Source: Pseudohalocynthiibacter aestuariivivens (GTDB lineage Bacteria > Pseudomonadota > Alphaproteobacteria > Rhodobacterales > Rhodobacteraceae). From it: DNA of 64,000 nucleotides. The DNA is taken from NCBI RefSeq assembly GCF_018457175.1, contig NZ_JAGFNU010000001.1, positions 682,001 to 746,000 of the forward strand. Direction: 5' to 3'. The notes under the pieces were generated by a model. The model made no database searches and was not told where the DNA came from. It saw only the letters and a program-made list of their open reading frames with translations. Positions 43,492 through 53,987 of the stretch are shown here, piece after piece. Numbering within the stretch: the first letter of the stretch is position 1; each line of letters begins with the position of its first letter. Position numbers and translations under genes: made by a program.

Positions 43492-45714
43492 TCACGCGTT
43501 GATTGTTTTTCGAACCTGAAGTTGCTGTTGTAAAAACACCGGAACCAAAAGAACAAGCGAAATCAGATCGCTTTGACCAGACGGGGCCACCAGAAACAGC
43601 CCGCCAATGGCCGCAATAACGCGCCAGATGCCATTCAGAGGGGTTAAAAAGAAACCTGAGACCGCTGTTGCGATTACAAAGACACCAGCCGCGCAGGTCA
43701 GTGAAACCTGCAGGAAGGACAGTAACGTGAAGTATTCGGGCAGAACGATCAGCATCGTTGGTGCGTAGACAAAAACCATCGGCACCATTAGTTTTCCCAG
43801 CCCCAGTGTGAACGCACTAATACCGGTGCGGAACGGGTTTGAGCCGGCAATACCAGCTGCTGCATAGGCTGAGGCACAGACCGGCGGCGTAATCTCGGAA
43901 ATAACCCCATAGTAAAGTACGAACATATGCGTTGCGAGCGCGGGAACACCCAGTTGCGAAAGTGCTGGCTGCGCGACAGATACCAGCATGATATAGAGCG
44001 CCGTCGTCGGCAAGCCAGCTCCCATCAAGATACAGGCGATTGCTATCAGCACGAGTGATAGGAACTGCTGAATTCCGGCTTGTGAGAAAGCCTCAGAAGG
44101 AATCCACCCAAGTAACGGATGAAGGACAGCAGCCATATCAGCGGCGCCATTGGTCACCATAAAGCCGAGGCGGAAACCCACACCAGTTGTGTTGATAACC
44201 CCAACGACAATTCCAACAGCTGCCGAAGCCGCGCCCACGGCGAGCGCATATTGAACGCCGACATGGAAGCTATCAAAGAGATCGCGGAAATTCTGACGCT
44301 CATTGCGATGAAGTGAACCAAGTATTGTGAGCGCGGCAAGAACGCCCGCCAAATTTGGCGAAAATCCTTCACCGCTCATGGGGGACGCTTTCCAGAAAAT
44401 GAAACCCAGCAAGGCGAAGGGAACGATCAAGGTTTTGGGTTTGTCCAAGGCACAAAACCCGACGACGACACAAAGATTGAGACCCATGAACGCAGCCATA
44501 TTTGGGGAATAACCAGAGAACAGAACAATCAGCAAAGCGATCAACGGAATAATTGTGAACCAGCCTTCACGCCAGACTTTGATGAGATTGGGTAATTCAT
44601 CTTTCGTGTATGTCGGCAGGTTAAGACGTTTAGCAGTGAAATGAACAATCGACATGACACCGATGTAGTGCATCATCGCAGGAACGATCGCGGCAATAAC
44701 GATTGTTGTGTATGGCACCTCAAGATACTCGGCCATCAGAAAGCTGGCAGCCCCCATAATTGGCGGTGTAATTTGCCCACCTGCACTTGCGGCCGCCTCC
44801 ACACCACCAGCGAAATGGCCGGGGTAGCCCATTCTTTTCATATTCGGAATCGTGAGCGAGCCGGTCGAAACCGTATTGGCGATGGAAGAGCCGGATATCG
44901 TGCCAAAGAAAGCGGATGAAACCACTGAAACTTTCGCTGGCCCGCCCGTGTAGCGGCCTGCTGCGATCATGGCGTTGTCGACGAAAAATTGACCAAGCCC
45001 CATGCGCTGGGCAACAACGCCAAACAGCACAAAGTGGAAAACGACCGTCGAAACAACCCAGAGCGTGACGCCGAAGATACCTTCGGCCGGGAAATACATG
45101 TTGTTTACGAACTGGTGCCAGTCGACCCCCGGATGGCGCAAAATCTGAGCGGGCATGTAAGGGCCAAACAGGGCGTAGATCATGAAGACGCTGATAATCA
45201 TTGGCAGCACAAATCCGATGGTGCGCCGTGCAATCTCAAGGACTGCCAAAATCAGAACAGATCCGAAAAACACATCAAGCCCGGTTGGGTTGCCTTGGCG
45301 TAGCGCCTGTTCAGGAATAGCCAGACCAAAACTATCTAAACCGCGCCAACTAAGCCATAAGAACAAAGCTGCGCAGACGCCAAGGATCATGATTGCCCAA
45401 TCATAAATCGGGACGTTGCCTGGGGCTAGAATGCGTCCGGGGCGGTGCTCGTAGCTTTGTGCAAGCTTTAAAAGCGGGAAGCCGACGAATATAAAGATAA
45501 ACAAACCGGAAAGGTGAATTCCCATGTGAACATGATCAACGGGTGTCCCGAAACCTGCTGTCCAAAGGTGATAAAGGGCAAAAGCGACCGTTCCCCAATA
45601 CATGACTTTGGTCAGCTGAGGGCTGTTGTTCCGCGTCGCAAGAGCCGAGTCATATTTTCGCTCAAGCGCCTCTAGGGCTTTGGCGTCAAGTTCATGTGGG
45701 GCAGGCGAAGTCAT
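43492..45714 (-). CDS. TRAP transporter fused permease (TAXI type, 4TM/12TM)
   Basis: A 740-residue inner-membrane protein with many hydrophobic segments, combining the DctQ-like and DctM-like parts in one chain as in TAXI-TRAP systems. The DctM signature regions include SGSSIANTVSTGSLTIPNMK and ITPPIMGAASFLMAEYL, with ITPPVCASAYAAAGIAG near the end. The ATG at 45714 with GGAG eight bases upstream is preferred to GTG at 45723. It pairs with the TAXI binding protein gene upstream. Confidence 0.92.
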   Translation of the reverse strand: MTSPAPHELDAKALEALERKYDSALATRNNSPQLTKVMYWGTVAFALYHLWTAGFGTPVDHVHMGIHLSGLFIFIFVGFPLLKLAQSYEHRPGRILAPGNVPIYDWAIMILGVCAALFLWLSWRGLDSFGLAIPEQALRQGNPTGLDVFFGSVLILAVLEIARRTIGFVLPMIISVFMIYALFGPYMPAQILRHPGVDWHQFVNNMYFPAEGIFGVTLWVVSTVVFHFVLFGVVAQRMGLGQFFVDNAMIAAGRYTGGPAKVSVVSSAFFGTISGSSIANTVSTGSLTIPNMKRMGYPGHFAGGVEAAASAGGQITPPIMGAASFLMAEYLEVPYTTIVIAAIVPAMMHYIGVMSIVHFTAKRLNLPTYTKDELPNLIKVWREGWFTIIPLIALLIVLFSGYSPNMAAFMGLNLCVVVGFCALDKPKTLIVPFALLGFIFWKASPMSGEGFSPNLAGVLAALTILGSLHRNERQNFRDLFDSFHVGVQYALAVGAASAAVGIVVGVINTTGVGFRLGFMVTNGAADMAAVLHPLLGWIPSEAFSQAGIQQFLSLVLIAIACILMGAGLPTTALYIMLVSVAQPALSQLGVPALATHMFVLYYGVISEITPPVCASAYAAAGIAGSNPFRTGISAFTLGLGKLMVPMVFVYAPTMLIVLPEYFTLLSFLQVSLTCAAGVFVIATAVSGFFLTPLNGIWRVIAAIGGLFLVAPSGQSDLISLVLLVPVFLQQQLQVRKTINA

Positions 45715-45747
45715 ACTGGTCACTCCGGATGGGGGGTGATTAAAAGG

Positions 45748-45776
45748 GGCAGGCCGAGGCTGTGCAACGGCCTGCC
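45748..45776 (-). promoter_or_regulatory. Stem-loop between TAXI binding protein and permease genes
   Basis: A perfect 9-bp GC-rich stem (45748-45756 with 45768-45776) and 11-base loop. On the minus strand it is followed by CCCCTTTTAA, like a partial terminator, which would give more binding protein than permease. Confidence 0.65.
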
Positions 45777-45817
45777 GTTCGTTTTGGGGTTATCGGTATA
45801 CGAAAATCAGAAAGTGA

Positions 45818-46828
45818 TTACTCGAGCATGCCAATTTCACGGTAGTAACGCTCTGCTCCCGGGTGCAACGGAACACCGATACCGTCAACACCAAGCAATG
45901 CTGTTTCCAGAGTGATTGCACGACCTTTGGGGTGACCGTTGTCCAACAACTTGCGAGCTGTGCTTGACCACAGTGCTTTGGTGATTTCGTAAATCAGGTC
46001 TTCAGACTGGTTTGCATTGGTAACAAGCATGCCTGAAACCGCCACAGTGTTAACGTCATAGGCTACACCGGGGTATACACCAGCCGCAATTGTTGACGGT
46101 ACATAGTATGGTACGGTTTCATTTGCCTGACGCACTTCTTCCTCGGTGAAGGAGTAAAGTTCCATCCCTTTTGTGTTGTCGAGCTGGATCATCGCTGCAA
46201 CGGGTGTACCTGCAGCATAGAAATAAGCATCGAGCTGCCCGTCAGAAATTCGCTCAGCGCTTTGGCTGTTGTTAAGCTCTGCTTCGTCGATGTTGTCACG
46301 GGTTATGCCGTGGTCACCAAGGATGAGCTCAACAGCAATCTGCGTACCAGAACCCGCCTGGGCGATTCCAACGCGTTTGCCTTCCAGTGCAGCCAGCCCG
46401 TCCAACGTTGAGCCTTTTGGTAGAACGAGGTGCAAATCTTCGGGAAACAGGTTCGCAATAACGCGAAGATCAGGTTTTGCGTCACCTTCGTATTTCCCGA
46501 TGCCATTGTAAGCAAAATGCAGTGTTGCGGCGCCTGTAAGGCCTGCTTCCATCTGGCCAGCCTGGATCGCATTCACATTGTGCGCTGATGCGTTTGTGGA
46601 TTGCGCGATAGCAACAAGACCGGGAACGCCGCAGTTCCCGCCTTCGTCACATGCACGGGACCCAGGAGGGTTCGAAATCGCGTTAGCGATTATGCCACCG
46701 ATCGGAAAGTAAGTTCCGCCCGCACCACCCGTGCCAATACGGAAAAAGGTCATTTCCTGTGCAAAGGCTGTTCCAGCCAACATGGCGCTGGCCAATGCGA
46801 CGCCCGTAAGTTTCGTAAACAATGTCAT
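45818..46828 (-). CDS. TAXI-family TRAP transporter solute-binding protein
   Basis: A 336-residue periplasmic binding protein: signal peptide 1-23 (AMLAGTAFAQE), then the TAXI start FFRIGTGGAGGTYFPIGGII, the ISNPPGSRACDEGGNCGVPG region (probable disulphide), and GKRVGIAQAGSGTQIAVELI. TAXI proteins bind small carboxylates or amino acids such as glutamate. GGGAGGAATATA precedes the ATG. It leads a four-gene operon and is divergent from a LysR gene. Confidence 0.93.
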   Translation of the reverse strand: MTLFTKLTGVALASAMLAGTAFAQEMTFFRIGTGGAGGTYFPIGGIIANAISNPPGSRACDEGGNCGVPGLVAIAQSTNASAHNVNAIQAGQMEAGLTGAATLHFAYNGIGKYEGDAKPDLRVIANLFPEDLHLVLPKGSTLDGLAALEGKRVGIAQAGSGTQIAVELILGDHGITRDNIDEAELNNSQSAERISDGQLDAYFYAAGTPVAAMIQLDNTKGMELYSFTEEEVRQANETVPYYVPSTIAAGVYPGVAYDVNTVAVSGMLVTNANQSEDLIYEITKALWSSTARKLLDNGHPKGRAITLETALLGVDGIGVPLHPGAERYYREIGMLE

Positions 46829-46930
46829 TATATTCCTCCCAGAACAAAAATCTCAATCCAAGTGGCGCGTATGTTTCGCATAATATGGACTTGGACTTGA
46901 TGTCTGACAGAATGTCGCGGTAACTCAATA

Positions 46931-46956
46931 AAATCAAATTTTTATTATTTTGATTT
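46931..46956. promoter_or_regulatory. Inverted repeat in the TAXI-TRAP/LysR divergent region
   Basis: AAATCAAA (46931-46938) and TTTGATTT (46949-46956), perfect 8-bp arms, 10-base AT-rich spacer, about 43 bases before the LysR start. A plausible LysR site, although the region is very AT-rich and chance matches are easier there. Confidence 0.4.
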
Positions 46957-46998
46957 CCATAAATTATTTTTATACTGAATGTAAGAGAGGGTTGCACA

Positions 46999-47931
46999 TT
47001 GAACTTAAAACAACTCGCCGCGTTTCGGGAAGTCATGCTTAGCGGATCAGTTTCGCAGGCTGCCCGCAATTTGAACCTTACACAGCCCGCTGTCAGCGCG
47101 TCGTTACGTACTTTGGAAGATGAGCTCCAGCTGAAGTTGTTTGAGCGTCGTCAGGGAAGGTTGATCGCCGTTCCCGAAGCGCATTATCTTTTAGCAGAGG
47201 CGTCAGAAACGCTAGACCGGTTGGCCGCAGCAAAACAAAACCTTCGTAGCCTGAGCAGCAAGAAAAGCGGGGTTTTGCAGATTGTGGCAATGCCGGGTCC
47301 GTCGGTCTTTTTGTTACCCAAGCTCATAAGTCAGTTTGTGGCCGACAATGATGATGTCAAAGTTACTCTAACAACACGTAGCTCACAGCAGGTCCAGCAG
47401 ATGGTGGCAACTCAGAATTTCGACCTTGGAATTGCTGATTTAGGGGCTGACAAAATTACCGGTGTGAACCTCGTTGAGGCTGATATCTTAAACAGCACCG
47501 GGGTTTGTGCTGTGCCAGCACGCGACCCGCTGGCGGAAAAACCACTCATTTCGGCATCTGATCTCGACGGAAAGCCGATGGCGGTTTTGCAGCACACGCA
47601 TTCGAGTCATGTTTTGACAAAGGCGACGTTTGACGCTGTAGGGGCAACTTTCAATCCGCGTTTTGAGTCGCAGTATTTTTTGCCTCTCTTTACTTTTGTT
47701 GAAGCAGGGCAGGCCTATGCTATTGTCGACAAGCTAAGTGCGGAAAGCTATCGGCTCTATACACGCGGTGAACCTGAGATTGTCTTTCGTCCATACGTCC
47801 CCGAAGTCGTGCTTCGGTTTGCATTGCTCACACCCGCGCATCGCCCATCATCAATGCTCGCAAGTTCATTCGCGGAACTCTGGAAAGAAACAGTCGCAAG
47901 AATTGAAAGTGATGAATTGTTAGGGAGCTAG
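46999..47931 (+). CDS. LysR-family transcriptional regulator
   Basis: A 310-residue LysR protein (HTH: LKQLAAFREVMLSGSVSQAA, LNLTQPAVSASLRTLEDEL; effector domain from about residue 90). The start is TTG, with GAGAGG nine bases upstream, because the HTH begins immediately and no ATG precedes it. It is divergent from the TAXI-TRAP operon and converges with paaX. Control of the TRAP-dehydrogenase-racemase genes is likely. Confidence 0.9.
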   Translation: MNLKQLAAFREVMLSGSVSQAARNLNLTQPAVSASLRTLEDELQLKLFERRQGRLIAVPEAHYLLAEASETLDRLAAAKQNLRSLSSKKSGVLQIVAMPGPSVFLLPKLISQFVADNDDVKVTLTTRSSQQVQQMVATQNFDLGIADLGADKITGVNLVEADILNSTGVCAVPARDPLAEKPLISASDLDGKPMAVLQHTHSSHVLTKATFDAVGATFNPRFESQYFLPLFTFVEAGQAYAIVDKLSAESYRLYTRGEPEIVFRPYVPEVVLRFALLTPAHRPSSMLASSFAELWKETVARIESDELLGS

Positions 47932-47956
47932 ATCGACTGAACTCAAACACGGACGT

Positions 47957-48769
47957 TCAGGTCGTGCGTTCCAGACCGCGAAGTGAAGGGCGTTTGAGCA
48001 TACCCAGAAGTTGGTGGACCAGAGCTCTGCATTCATTTTCGCGCCAGTCTTTTGAATAGAAAGTTTCTGGCAGTTCCGGATGTCGCAGCAGATTGCGCCT
48101 CCAGTTATGCACAACAAGCGTACGCAGCGTCGCGATCTCCAGCGGCGTGAGAGAGGTATCCGGTCTTACAAGCTCGGCTACGGCCAACAGGTTTTTTTCG
48201 AGAGACTTATACTCGGAAACCAGTTTCGCAGGGGCAATCGTTTTTTTCAGCCAGTTTGGTACAACCAACGTGCTGCCTTCCAGCGCGAAAACTTCTGGTA
48301 AAGTTTCCGAAGGCGCGCCATTTCCAAGATAAACACCTGTCCCAAGCACGACATAGTCCTTACCAAGGAAATCCCTTTCAAAACACTGCCTGTCTGTTTG
48401 TGTCATTGGCTTTGTCACAACGACGTGCCAGTTTTCGTCTGTTTTAACATTTCGGGCGTAGATGCGTGGTGTGGCCTTGGCACTTTGCACCAGACCATAG
48501 TTTGTCAGGCTGTAGAAACTGGTGCGTCCAACCTTTTCACTTTTGATCCATCCGTCTTTGCGAAGACGGTGAAGGGCAACGCGCATGGCTTCGGGCTTAA
48601 TACCCATCTGATCGGTGATACGCGACATGAGCGGCCCACTGATCTGGTCACCGGGGCGTTGTGCAAGATCCCCGAAAAGGGTCACGATAATTGACCAGAC
48701 CCGTTGTTCTCCATTTCGGGTCAGTTCTTCGACTGATTTTTGAAAGGCGTGGTCAGCAAGTGAATTCAT
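47957..48769 (-). CDS. paaX: Phenylacetate-degradation repressor PaaX
   Basis: A 270-residue PaaX-family regulator, which in other bacteria represses paa genes and is released by phenylacetyl-CoA. The N-terminal winged helix is RVWSIIVTLFGDLAQRPGD then SRITDQMGIKPEAMRVALHR, followed by the RTSFYSLTNYGL wing and the C-terminal PaaX domain (RTLVVHNWRRNLLRHPELP). Start at 48769, about 20 residues before RVWSI, as usual in the family. It lies downstream of paaZ on the same strand and may be co-transcribed with it. Confidence 0.9.
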   Translation of the reverse strand: MNSLADHAFQKSVEELTRNGEQRVWSIIVTLFGDLAQRPGDQISGPLMSRITDQMGIKPEAMRVALHRLRKDGWIKSEKVGRTSFYSLTNYGLVQSAKATPRIYARNVKTDENWHVVVTKPMTQTDRQCFERDFLGKDYVVLGTGVYLGNGAPSETLPEVFALEGSTLVVPNWLKKTIAPAKLVSEYKSLEKNLLAVAELVRPDTSLTPLEIATLRTLVVHNWRRNLLRHPELPETFYSKDWRENECRALVHQLLGMLKRPSLRGLERTT

Positions 48770-48877
48770 ACAGTCTATATAGGCGTTACCTTTTCGCCTG
48801 ACCATACGGCACGGTGGCAACCCGAAGAGATGCAAGGTCTTGCCACCCTTCGGGTTTAAAACTGCAAGTTTCGCGTT

Positions 48878-50908
48878 TCAGTAAGCATTCATGGTCAAAA
48901 GTTCATACTCCGCGACAAGCTCGTCTTCCTGATTTGTAAGTGATACGTGCCAGCGCACTTCGCCATACTCCTCGTTTCTGCCCGTTTTCTTTTTCACCGT
49001 CAGGCGAACTTTTATGCTGTCACCTGCCTGAACAGGTTTCATGAATCGCAACCCGTCGAGACCGGTATTGGCCAAAACGGGACCAGGATTTGGTTCTACA
49101 AACAAGCCAGCAGCAAAAGATAGCAGAAGGTAGCCATGCGCGACGCGCCCAGGAAAGAACGGGTTGGCTGCTGCGGCCTCTTCATCCATGTGGGCGTAGA
49201 ACGTGTCACCTGTGAACTCGGCAAAATGCTCGATATCATCCAGCGAAATTTCACGTGATGCGGTATGGATCGTTTCACCAATCGCAAGGTCGCCAAAATT
49301 TCTGGTGAAGGGGTGCTCCGTGCCTTCAATCTCTTGTGCGCCGGGATTCCATGTTCCGCTGATTGCTGACAGGATGTCAGGGCTGCCTTGGATAGCGGTC
49401 CGTTGCATATAGTGCATCACACCCCGTACCCCGCCCATCTCTTCGCCACCTCCAGCGCGACCTGGTCCGCCGTGCACCATGTGCGGCAGGGGCGAGCCGT
49501 GCCCGGTGCTTTCTTTCATGCTGTCACGGTTGTTGAAGTAAATGCGCCCATGATAAGCGCCAACTCCCATCACCAAATTTCGAGCAATGTTTCCATCGCG
49601 GGTAATGACAGATGCAACCAGGCTGCCTTCGCCACGGTTCGCAAGCTGAATCGCGTGATCCAGATCACGATAGCCCATGATAGTTGAAACAGGCCCAAAT
49701 GCTTCGGTGCAATGCACAAGATCGGAAGTGTCCGGGTTTGCGCAGTGAAACAGCATTGGCGGAACAAAGGCACCCTTTTCAGCGCCTTCGCCCTGAAGGG
49801 TGAAATTGTCAGGGTCGCCATATACCCGCTCTGCCTGCTGCCCGATGATCGCCGCCTTTTCCAGAACATCGCGTTTCTGACTTTCAGAGACCAAGGCCCC
49901 CATGCGCACACCTTCAGCGCGAGGATCACCGATTGTTGTTTGATCGAGCCTTGCTGACAACGCTTTGATTAGTGCCTCGACTTGAACTTCAGGCGCAATG
50001 ATCCTGCGAATTGCTGTGCATTTCTGCCCGGCTTTTGCGGTCATCTCACGGCTGACTTCTTTCACGAACAGGTCAAATTCGGGTGTGCCGGGGGTCGCGT
50101 CAGCCCCAAGAATCGAAGCATTCAGGCTGTCCTGTTCCGCAACAAACCGGATTGAATTTTGCAAAATGTTCGGTGCTGACCGCAGGCTGAGCGCGGTATG
50201 TGCTGAGCCTGTAAAGCTGACGATATCCTGCATTCCCAAACGGTCCAGCAAATCCCCCGTGCCACCTGAAATCAGCTGAACGGAACCCGCAGGTAACAGA
50301 CCGCTGTCGAGCATGATCCGAACGCAAGCCTCGGTGACGTAGCAGCTGGAGGTTGCAGGTTTAACGATAGCCGGAACGCCAGCCAAAAGCGTTGGTGCCA
50401 GCTTTTCAAGCATACCCCAAACAGGGAAGTTGAAAGCGTTGATGTGCACCGCAACCCCCTGCAGCGGGGTGCAAATGTGTTGTCCCAGAAAGGTGCCATT
50501 CCGGCTAAGCTGTTCAATTTCACCATCCAGATAAACATGCCCGTCCGGCATCTCGCGCCGGCCTTTTGAGGCAAAGACGAACATTGTGCCAATCCCGCCA
50601 TCAATATCAATCAGGTGGTCTGATTGCGTCGCACCCGTATCAAAGGAAATGTCATAAAGTGCTTGTTTGTGTTTTCCGATCTGCATCGCAACGGCTTTGA
50701 GCATCCGGGCGCGATCATGAAAGGTCATGGCGCGAAGCGCTGGGCCACCAACATCGCGGCCATAATCCAGCATAGATTGCACATCCAGTGCGTCATTGCC
50801 GGCCTTTGCAATCACTTCTCCGGTGATAGCGCTTTTAATAATACGTGCGGATTGACCGGGTTGAACCCACTGACCGGCGGCAAAACTGCTGATTTTCTGT
50901 ATCGTCAT
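48878..50908 (-). CDS. paaZ: PaaZ: oxepin-CoA hydrolase/3-oxo-5,6-dehydrosuberyl-CoA semialdehyde dehydrogenase
   Basis: A 676-residue bifunctional enzyme that opens the oxepin-CoA ring and oxidises the resulting aldehyde. Residues 1-520 are an aldehyde dehydrogenase (catalytic Cys in [11 protein letters not shown]; Glu in FVAEQDS). Residues about 530-676 are a MaoC-type hydratase with the active-site pair in [16 protein letters not shown] and [12 protein letters not shown]. Length equals characterised PaaZ (about 680). Ten bases separate it from the P450 stop, so it belongs to the operon starting at the TRAP genes. Confidence 0.95.
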   Translation of the reverse strand: MTIQKISSFAAGQWVQPGQSARIIKSAITGEVIAKAGNDALDVQSMLDYGRDVGGPALRAMTFHDRARMLKAVAMQIGKHKQALYDISFDTGATQSDHLIDIDGGIGTMFVFASKGRREMPDGHVYLDGEIEQLSRNGTFLGQHICTPLQGVAVHINAFNFPVWGMLEKLAPTLLAGVPAIVKPATSSCYVTEACVRIMLDSGLLPAGSVQLISGGTGDLLDRLGMQDIVSFTGSAHTALSLRSAPNILQNSIRFVAEQDSLNASILGADATPGTPEFDLFVKEVSREMTAKAGQKCTAIRRIIAPEVQVEALIKALSARLDQTTIGDPRAEGVRMGALVSESQKRDVLEKAAIIGQQAERVYGDPDNFTLQGEGAEKGAFVPPMLFHCANPDTSDLVHCTEAFGPVSTIMGYRDLDHAIQLANRGEGSLVASVITRDGNIARNLVMGVGAYHGRIYFNNRDSMKESTGHGSPLPHMVHGGPGRAGGGEEMGGVRGVMHYMQRTAIQGSPDILSAISGTWNPGAQEIEGTEHPFTRNFGDLAIGETIHTASREISLDDIEHFAEFTGDTFYAHMDEEAAAANPFFPGRVAHGYLLLSFAAGLFVEPNPGPVLANTGLDGLRFMKPVQAGDSIKVRLTVKKKTGRNEEYGEVRWHVSLTNQEDELVAEYELLTMNAY

Positions 50909-50918
50909 GATGATGTCC

Positions 50919-52109
50919 TTAGTTCAGTTGGGCGGGCAATCGGGCGTAACCGCGAAACCTGATGCGGCCGCCACGTTTTGCGCCTGAAGTCAGTTGGTAA
51001 CTCGGGAAGCGTTCAAGAAAGCGCCCGATGGCGATGCGGCCTTCCATACGCGCGAGCGTCAGGCCGACACAGGTATGTGGACCACCGGCAAACGCGAGGT
51101 GTTTGTTCGGCTTTCGTTCAACAATCAGCCGATCGGGGTCGTCGAATTTTGCTGGGTCACGGTTGGCCGCGCCAATAGAAAGATGCAGATCAGACCCTTT
51201 GGGGATTACTGTTTCGTGCAGCGTTAAGTCTTGCGTGGTCAGCCGGTTTCCGAGCTGATTGGGGCTTTCCATACGCAGGAATTCATCGACTGCCGTTGTT
51301 ATCAATGATGGGTTGTCCAAAAGCGCGCGCCGCGCGTCCGGGTGCTCTGTAAGCAGTGCAAGCGCATTGCCGATCAGGTTGGTCGTGGTTTCGTGCCCGG
51401 CATTCAGGATAAAGATACAGTTTTGGTAAAGCTCAACTTCGCTTAATCCCCCACCTTTGTCAGTTTGAATAAGCCGTGTCAGAACATCTGTTTCCGGGTC
51501 TCCCGGGTGGCTTCGGCGCTCAGCAACAATGACGCGTAAAAAATCCACAAATTCTTCAACCGAACGATTGCCCCAGTCCAGTTGCTCTTGTGAAAGTTTC
51601 GGTTCAAGCGCGCCAAGGATTGCGAGCGACCAATTGCGCAATGGTCCACGCTGGTCACGCGGTATGTTGAGCAGGTTGCCGATGACCTCGATTGGGATTG
51701 CACCTGCAAAATCCTCGATCAGTTCAACGGATATCTTACCCTCCATCTCGTCGAGCAGGCCACTAACCAGAGTTTCCAGACCCGGTTCCAACTGGGCCAG
51801 CGCACGCGGGTTCATTGCCCCGACCATCACTTTTCGTACACGGGTGTGCAGGGGTGGGTCATTGAAGACAAGTGATGTTGTGTGATGTTCAAAAAGCGGG
51901 CTATCCACGCCAAATTTTGGCGCAAAGACCTTTTTCTTATCCGAGATAAACAGCTTGGTGTCCCGGTAAATCCGGTCCAGATCATCATAGCGCGAAATGA
52001 CAAAAGACCCGTCAGCTTGTGGACAGACGGGCGCCTGTTCACGCAGCCATTGGTACGTGGGGTAGGGGTTTTCGTGAAACCCTTCCGGTGGGTTGGTCAG
52101 ATCAAACAT
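50919..52109 (-). CDS. Cytochrome P450
   Basis: A 396-residue soluble bacterial P450. The heme thiolate is Cys347 in FAGGPHTCVGLTLARMEG, the I-helix oxygen motif is LNAGHETTTN and the ExxR-region DEFLRMESP. No ferredoxin or reductase gene adjoins it. The start shares one base with the dctM stop (TGATG), so it is coupled to the transporter and followed by paaZ. Its place inside the paa locus suggests oxidation of an aromatic acid that feeds phenylacetyl-CoA; the substrate is not known. Confidence 0.93.
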   Translation of the reverse strand: MFDLTNPPEGFHENPYPTYQWLREQAPVCPQADGSFVISRYDDLDRIYRDTKLFISDKKKVFAPKFGVDSPLFEHHTTSLVFNDPPLHTRVRKVMVGAMNPRALAQLEPGLETLVSGLLDEMEGKISVELIEDFAGAIPIEVIGNLLNIPRDQRGPLRNWSLAILGALEPKLSQEQLDWGNRSVEEFVDFLRVIVAERRSHPGDPETDVLTRLIQTDKGGGLSEVELYQNCIFILNAGHETTTNLIGNALALLTEHPDARRALLDNPSLITTAVDEFLRMESPNQLGNRLTTQDLTLHETVIPKGSDLHLSIGAANRDPAKFDDPDRLIVERKPNKHLAFAGGPHTCVGLTLARMEGRIAIGRFLERFPSYQLTSGAKRGGRIRFRGYARLPAQLN

Positions 52110-53461
52110 CAGTGTCCAAATGCGCCCATCTTATTGGGCAGATAAAGAACGATGATTGGCACAAGCACGATCAGAGCCAACCGGAAGATATCTGCGATCC
52201 AAAACGGGGTGACACCTCTGAAAATCGTCGCTGTTGAAACATCGCCGACGACCGCCCTGAGAATGAAAACATTAAGACCGACAGGTGGTGTTATGAGTGA
52301 AATTTCCGTGACGACCACTACAACGATGCCAAACCAGATCGGATCATACCCAAGCGACATGACGACCGGGAAAAAGATTGGCACGGTGAGCAGCAGCATC
52401 GACAGGCTCTCAAAAACGCAGCCAAGGATGATGTAGATGCCAAGGATCATCAGCATGACGACCATTGGTGAAACATCATAGGCCGTGACCATACCGATAA
52501 GCGCTTCGGGCAGGCCCGCAAGATTGACGAAGTTCGAGAAAATTTGCGCGCCAATCAGAACCGAAAAAAGTGCAGCAGCAGTGAAGGAGGTTTCTTTGAG
52601 CACTTCAAAGGTGGATTTTATTGTCAGACCACCCCGGCCAAGCGCAATCAGAAAAGCACCCATTGCGCCCATACCCGCCGCTTCAGTTGGTGAAAATGTC
52701 AGGTTCAGCGGCGCGAAATCAAAGATTCCATAGAGCCCGCCGATCACAAGGAAAAAGAGCAAAAGCACCGCCCAGACAGATCGCAACGCCTTTAGCCGAT
52801 CACCCCATCCGGTGCGTTCACCGGCTGGCCCGGCATCCGGGTTGCGCATCACTGTCCAGCGAACCGCAAAAAGGTAAAAGAGGATACCCAACATTCCAGG
52901 AATAATCCCCGCAATAAACAGTTTGCCAATAGAGGTTTCTGTCAGCAACCCGTAGATAACCAGAATGACAGAAGGTGGGATCAGAATGCCAAGCGTTCCG
53001 CCTGCTGCTATGGATGCGGTCGACAGTGAATCAGCATATCCATAACGCCGCATTTCTGGCATTGCGACTTTGGACATGGTTGCAGCTGTGGCCAGGGATG
53101 ACCCACAGATCGCGGAAAATCCACCGCAGGCCGCAACTGTTGCCATGGCAAGGCCACCCCGCATGTGACCAAGGAATGCGTTCGAAACCGCGTAAAGTTC
53201 GCGCGCAAGACCACCCTTGTTCACAAACAGACCCATAAGAATGAAAAGCGGTACGACAGACAGCCCATAGTCTTGCGCAGTATCTGTGATTTGACGCCCA
53301 ACCATCGACATTGCGGCCTTCAGGCCGCGTTCGGAAAAGATCGCGCCGCCACGTTCGTAGGCAAAGCCTAGCGAGCCAACCAAACCCATCGCAAAAACGA
53401 TGGGCAGGCGCAAAAATACCAGTATCAGGACAACGGCAAAGCCGATCAGCGCAGCGGTCAT
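52109..53461 (-). CDS. dctM: TRAP transporter large permease (DctM)
   Basis: A 450-residue inner-membrane protein with about 12 hydrophobic helices, the transport subunit of a DctPQM system. Family regions: AICGSSLATAATMSKVAMPE, AGGTLGILIPPSVILVIYG and LITPPVGLNVFIL. It overlaps dctQ by four bases (ATGA) and the P450 gene by one. Substrate is set by the DctP protein at 54033. Confidence 0.95.
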   Translation of the reverse strand: MTAALIGFAVVLILVFLRLPIVFAMGLVGSLGFAYERGGAIFSERGLKAAMSMVGRQITDTAQDYGLSVVPLFILMGLFVNKGGLARELYAVSNAFLGHMRGGLAMATVAACGGFSAICGSSLATAATMSKVAMPEMRRYGYADSLSTASIAAGGTLGILIPPSVILVIYGLLTETSIGKLFIAGIIPGMLGILFYLFAVRWTVMRNPDAGPAGERTGWGDRLKALRSVWAVLLLFFLVIGGLYGIFDFAPLNLTFSPTEAAGMGAMGAFLIALGRGGLTIKSTFEVLKETSFTAAALFSVLIGAQIFSNFVNLAGLPEALIGMVTAYDVSPMVVMLMILGIYIILGCVFESLSMLLLTVPIFFPVVMSLGYDPIWFGIVVVVVTEISLITPPVGLNVFILRAVVGDVSTATIFRGVTPFWIADIFRLALIVLVPIIVLYLPNKMGAFGH

Positions 53462-53964
53462 TGCATGCTCTCCTGCAAGAGTTTGGGGGCAAAAAGACGA
53501 AGCAGTCCGGTGATGATCATCGCGGCAGAGGTAATTGCCGTCGCAAGCGCGATGAACCCACCGATGTAAAACTGTGGGATTGAAAGATACTCGGTCACAT
53601 CGCCGTATTCCTGTGCGCGTTCAGACAACAGCCAGACACGATGAATCGGCCAGAACAACATGATCCCACTACTTAGAAAAACAGCCCCATCACGCAACCG
53701 TTCCAGCCGGTGGCGATGGAAGAAGCCGTCTGTCAGATCAACTGCAATATGCTCACCCCGAGCCGAGATTATGGGAAGAACGGAGAAAACCATAATTGCC
53801 ATCAAAATGCGGGTCAGTTCCGTTGCAGCTTCAATTGGTGAATTAAAAAGTGACCTCAGGATGACATCACAAAAAGTCATGACCATCAGAATGAAGAGTG
53901 CGAAACAAGCCAGCAGCACTGGCAAGAAACTGATGCGCTGCATTAGGTTTATCAGGTTTTTCAA
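53458..53964 (-). CDS. dctQ: TRAP transporter small permease (DctQ)
   Basis: A 168-residue protein with four membrane helices (VLLACFALFILMVMTFCDVI, LMAIMVFSVLPIISARGEHI and two more), the DctQ pattern. The start is TTG at 53964, with GGAGG seven bases upstream; the first ATG is seven codons later and lacks a ribosome site. Overlaps dctM (ATGA). Confidence 0.92.
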   Translation of the reverse strand: MKNLINLMQRISFLPVLLACFALFILMVMTFCDVILRSLFNSPIEAATELTRILMAIMVFSVLPIISARGEHIAVDLTDGFFHRHRLERLRDGAVFLSSGIMLFWPIHRVWLLSERAQEYGDVTEYLSIPQFYIGGFIALATAITSAAMIITGLLRLFAPKLLQESMQ

Positions 53965-53987
53965 TACGCTACCTCCAGTGTGTCGCT

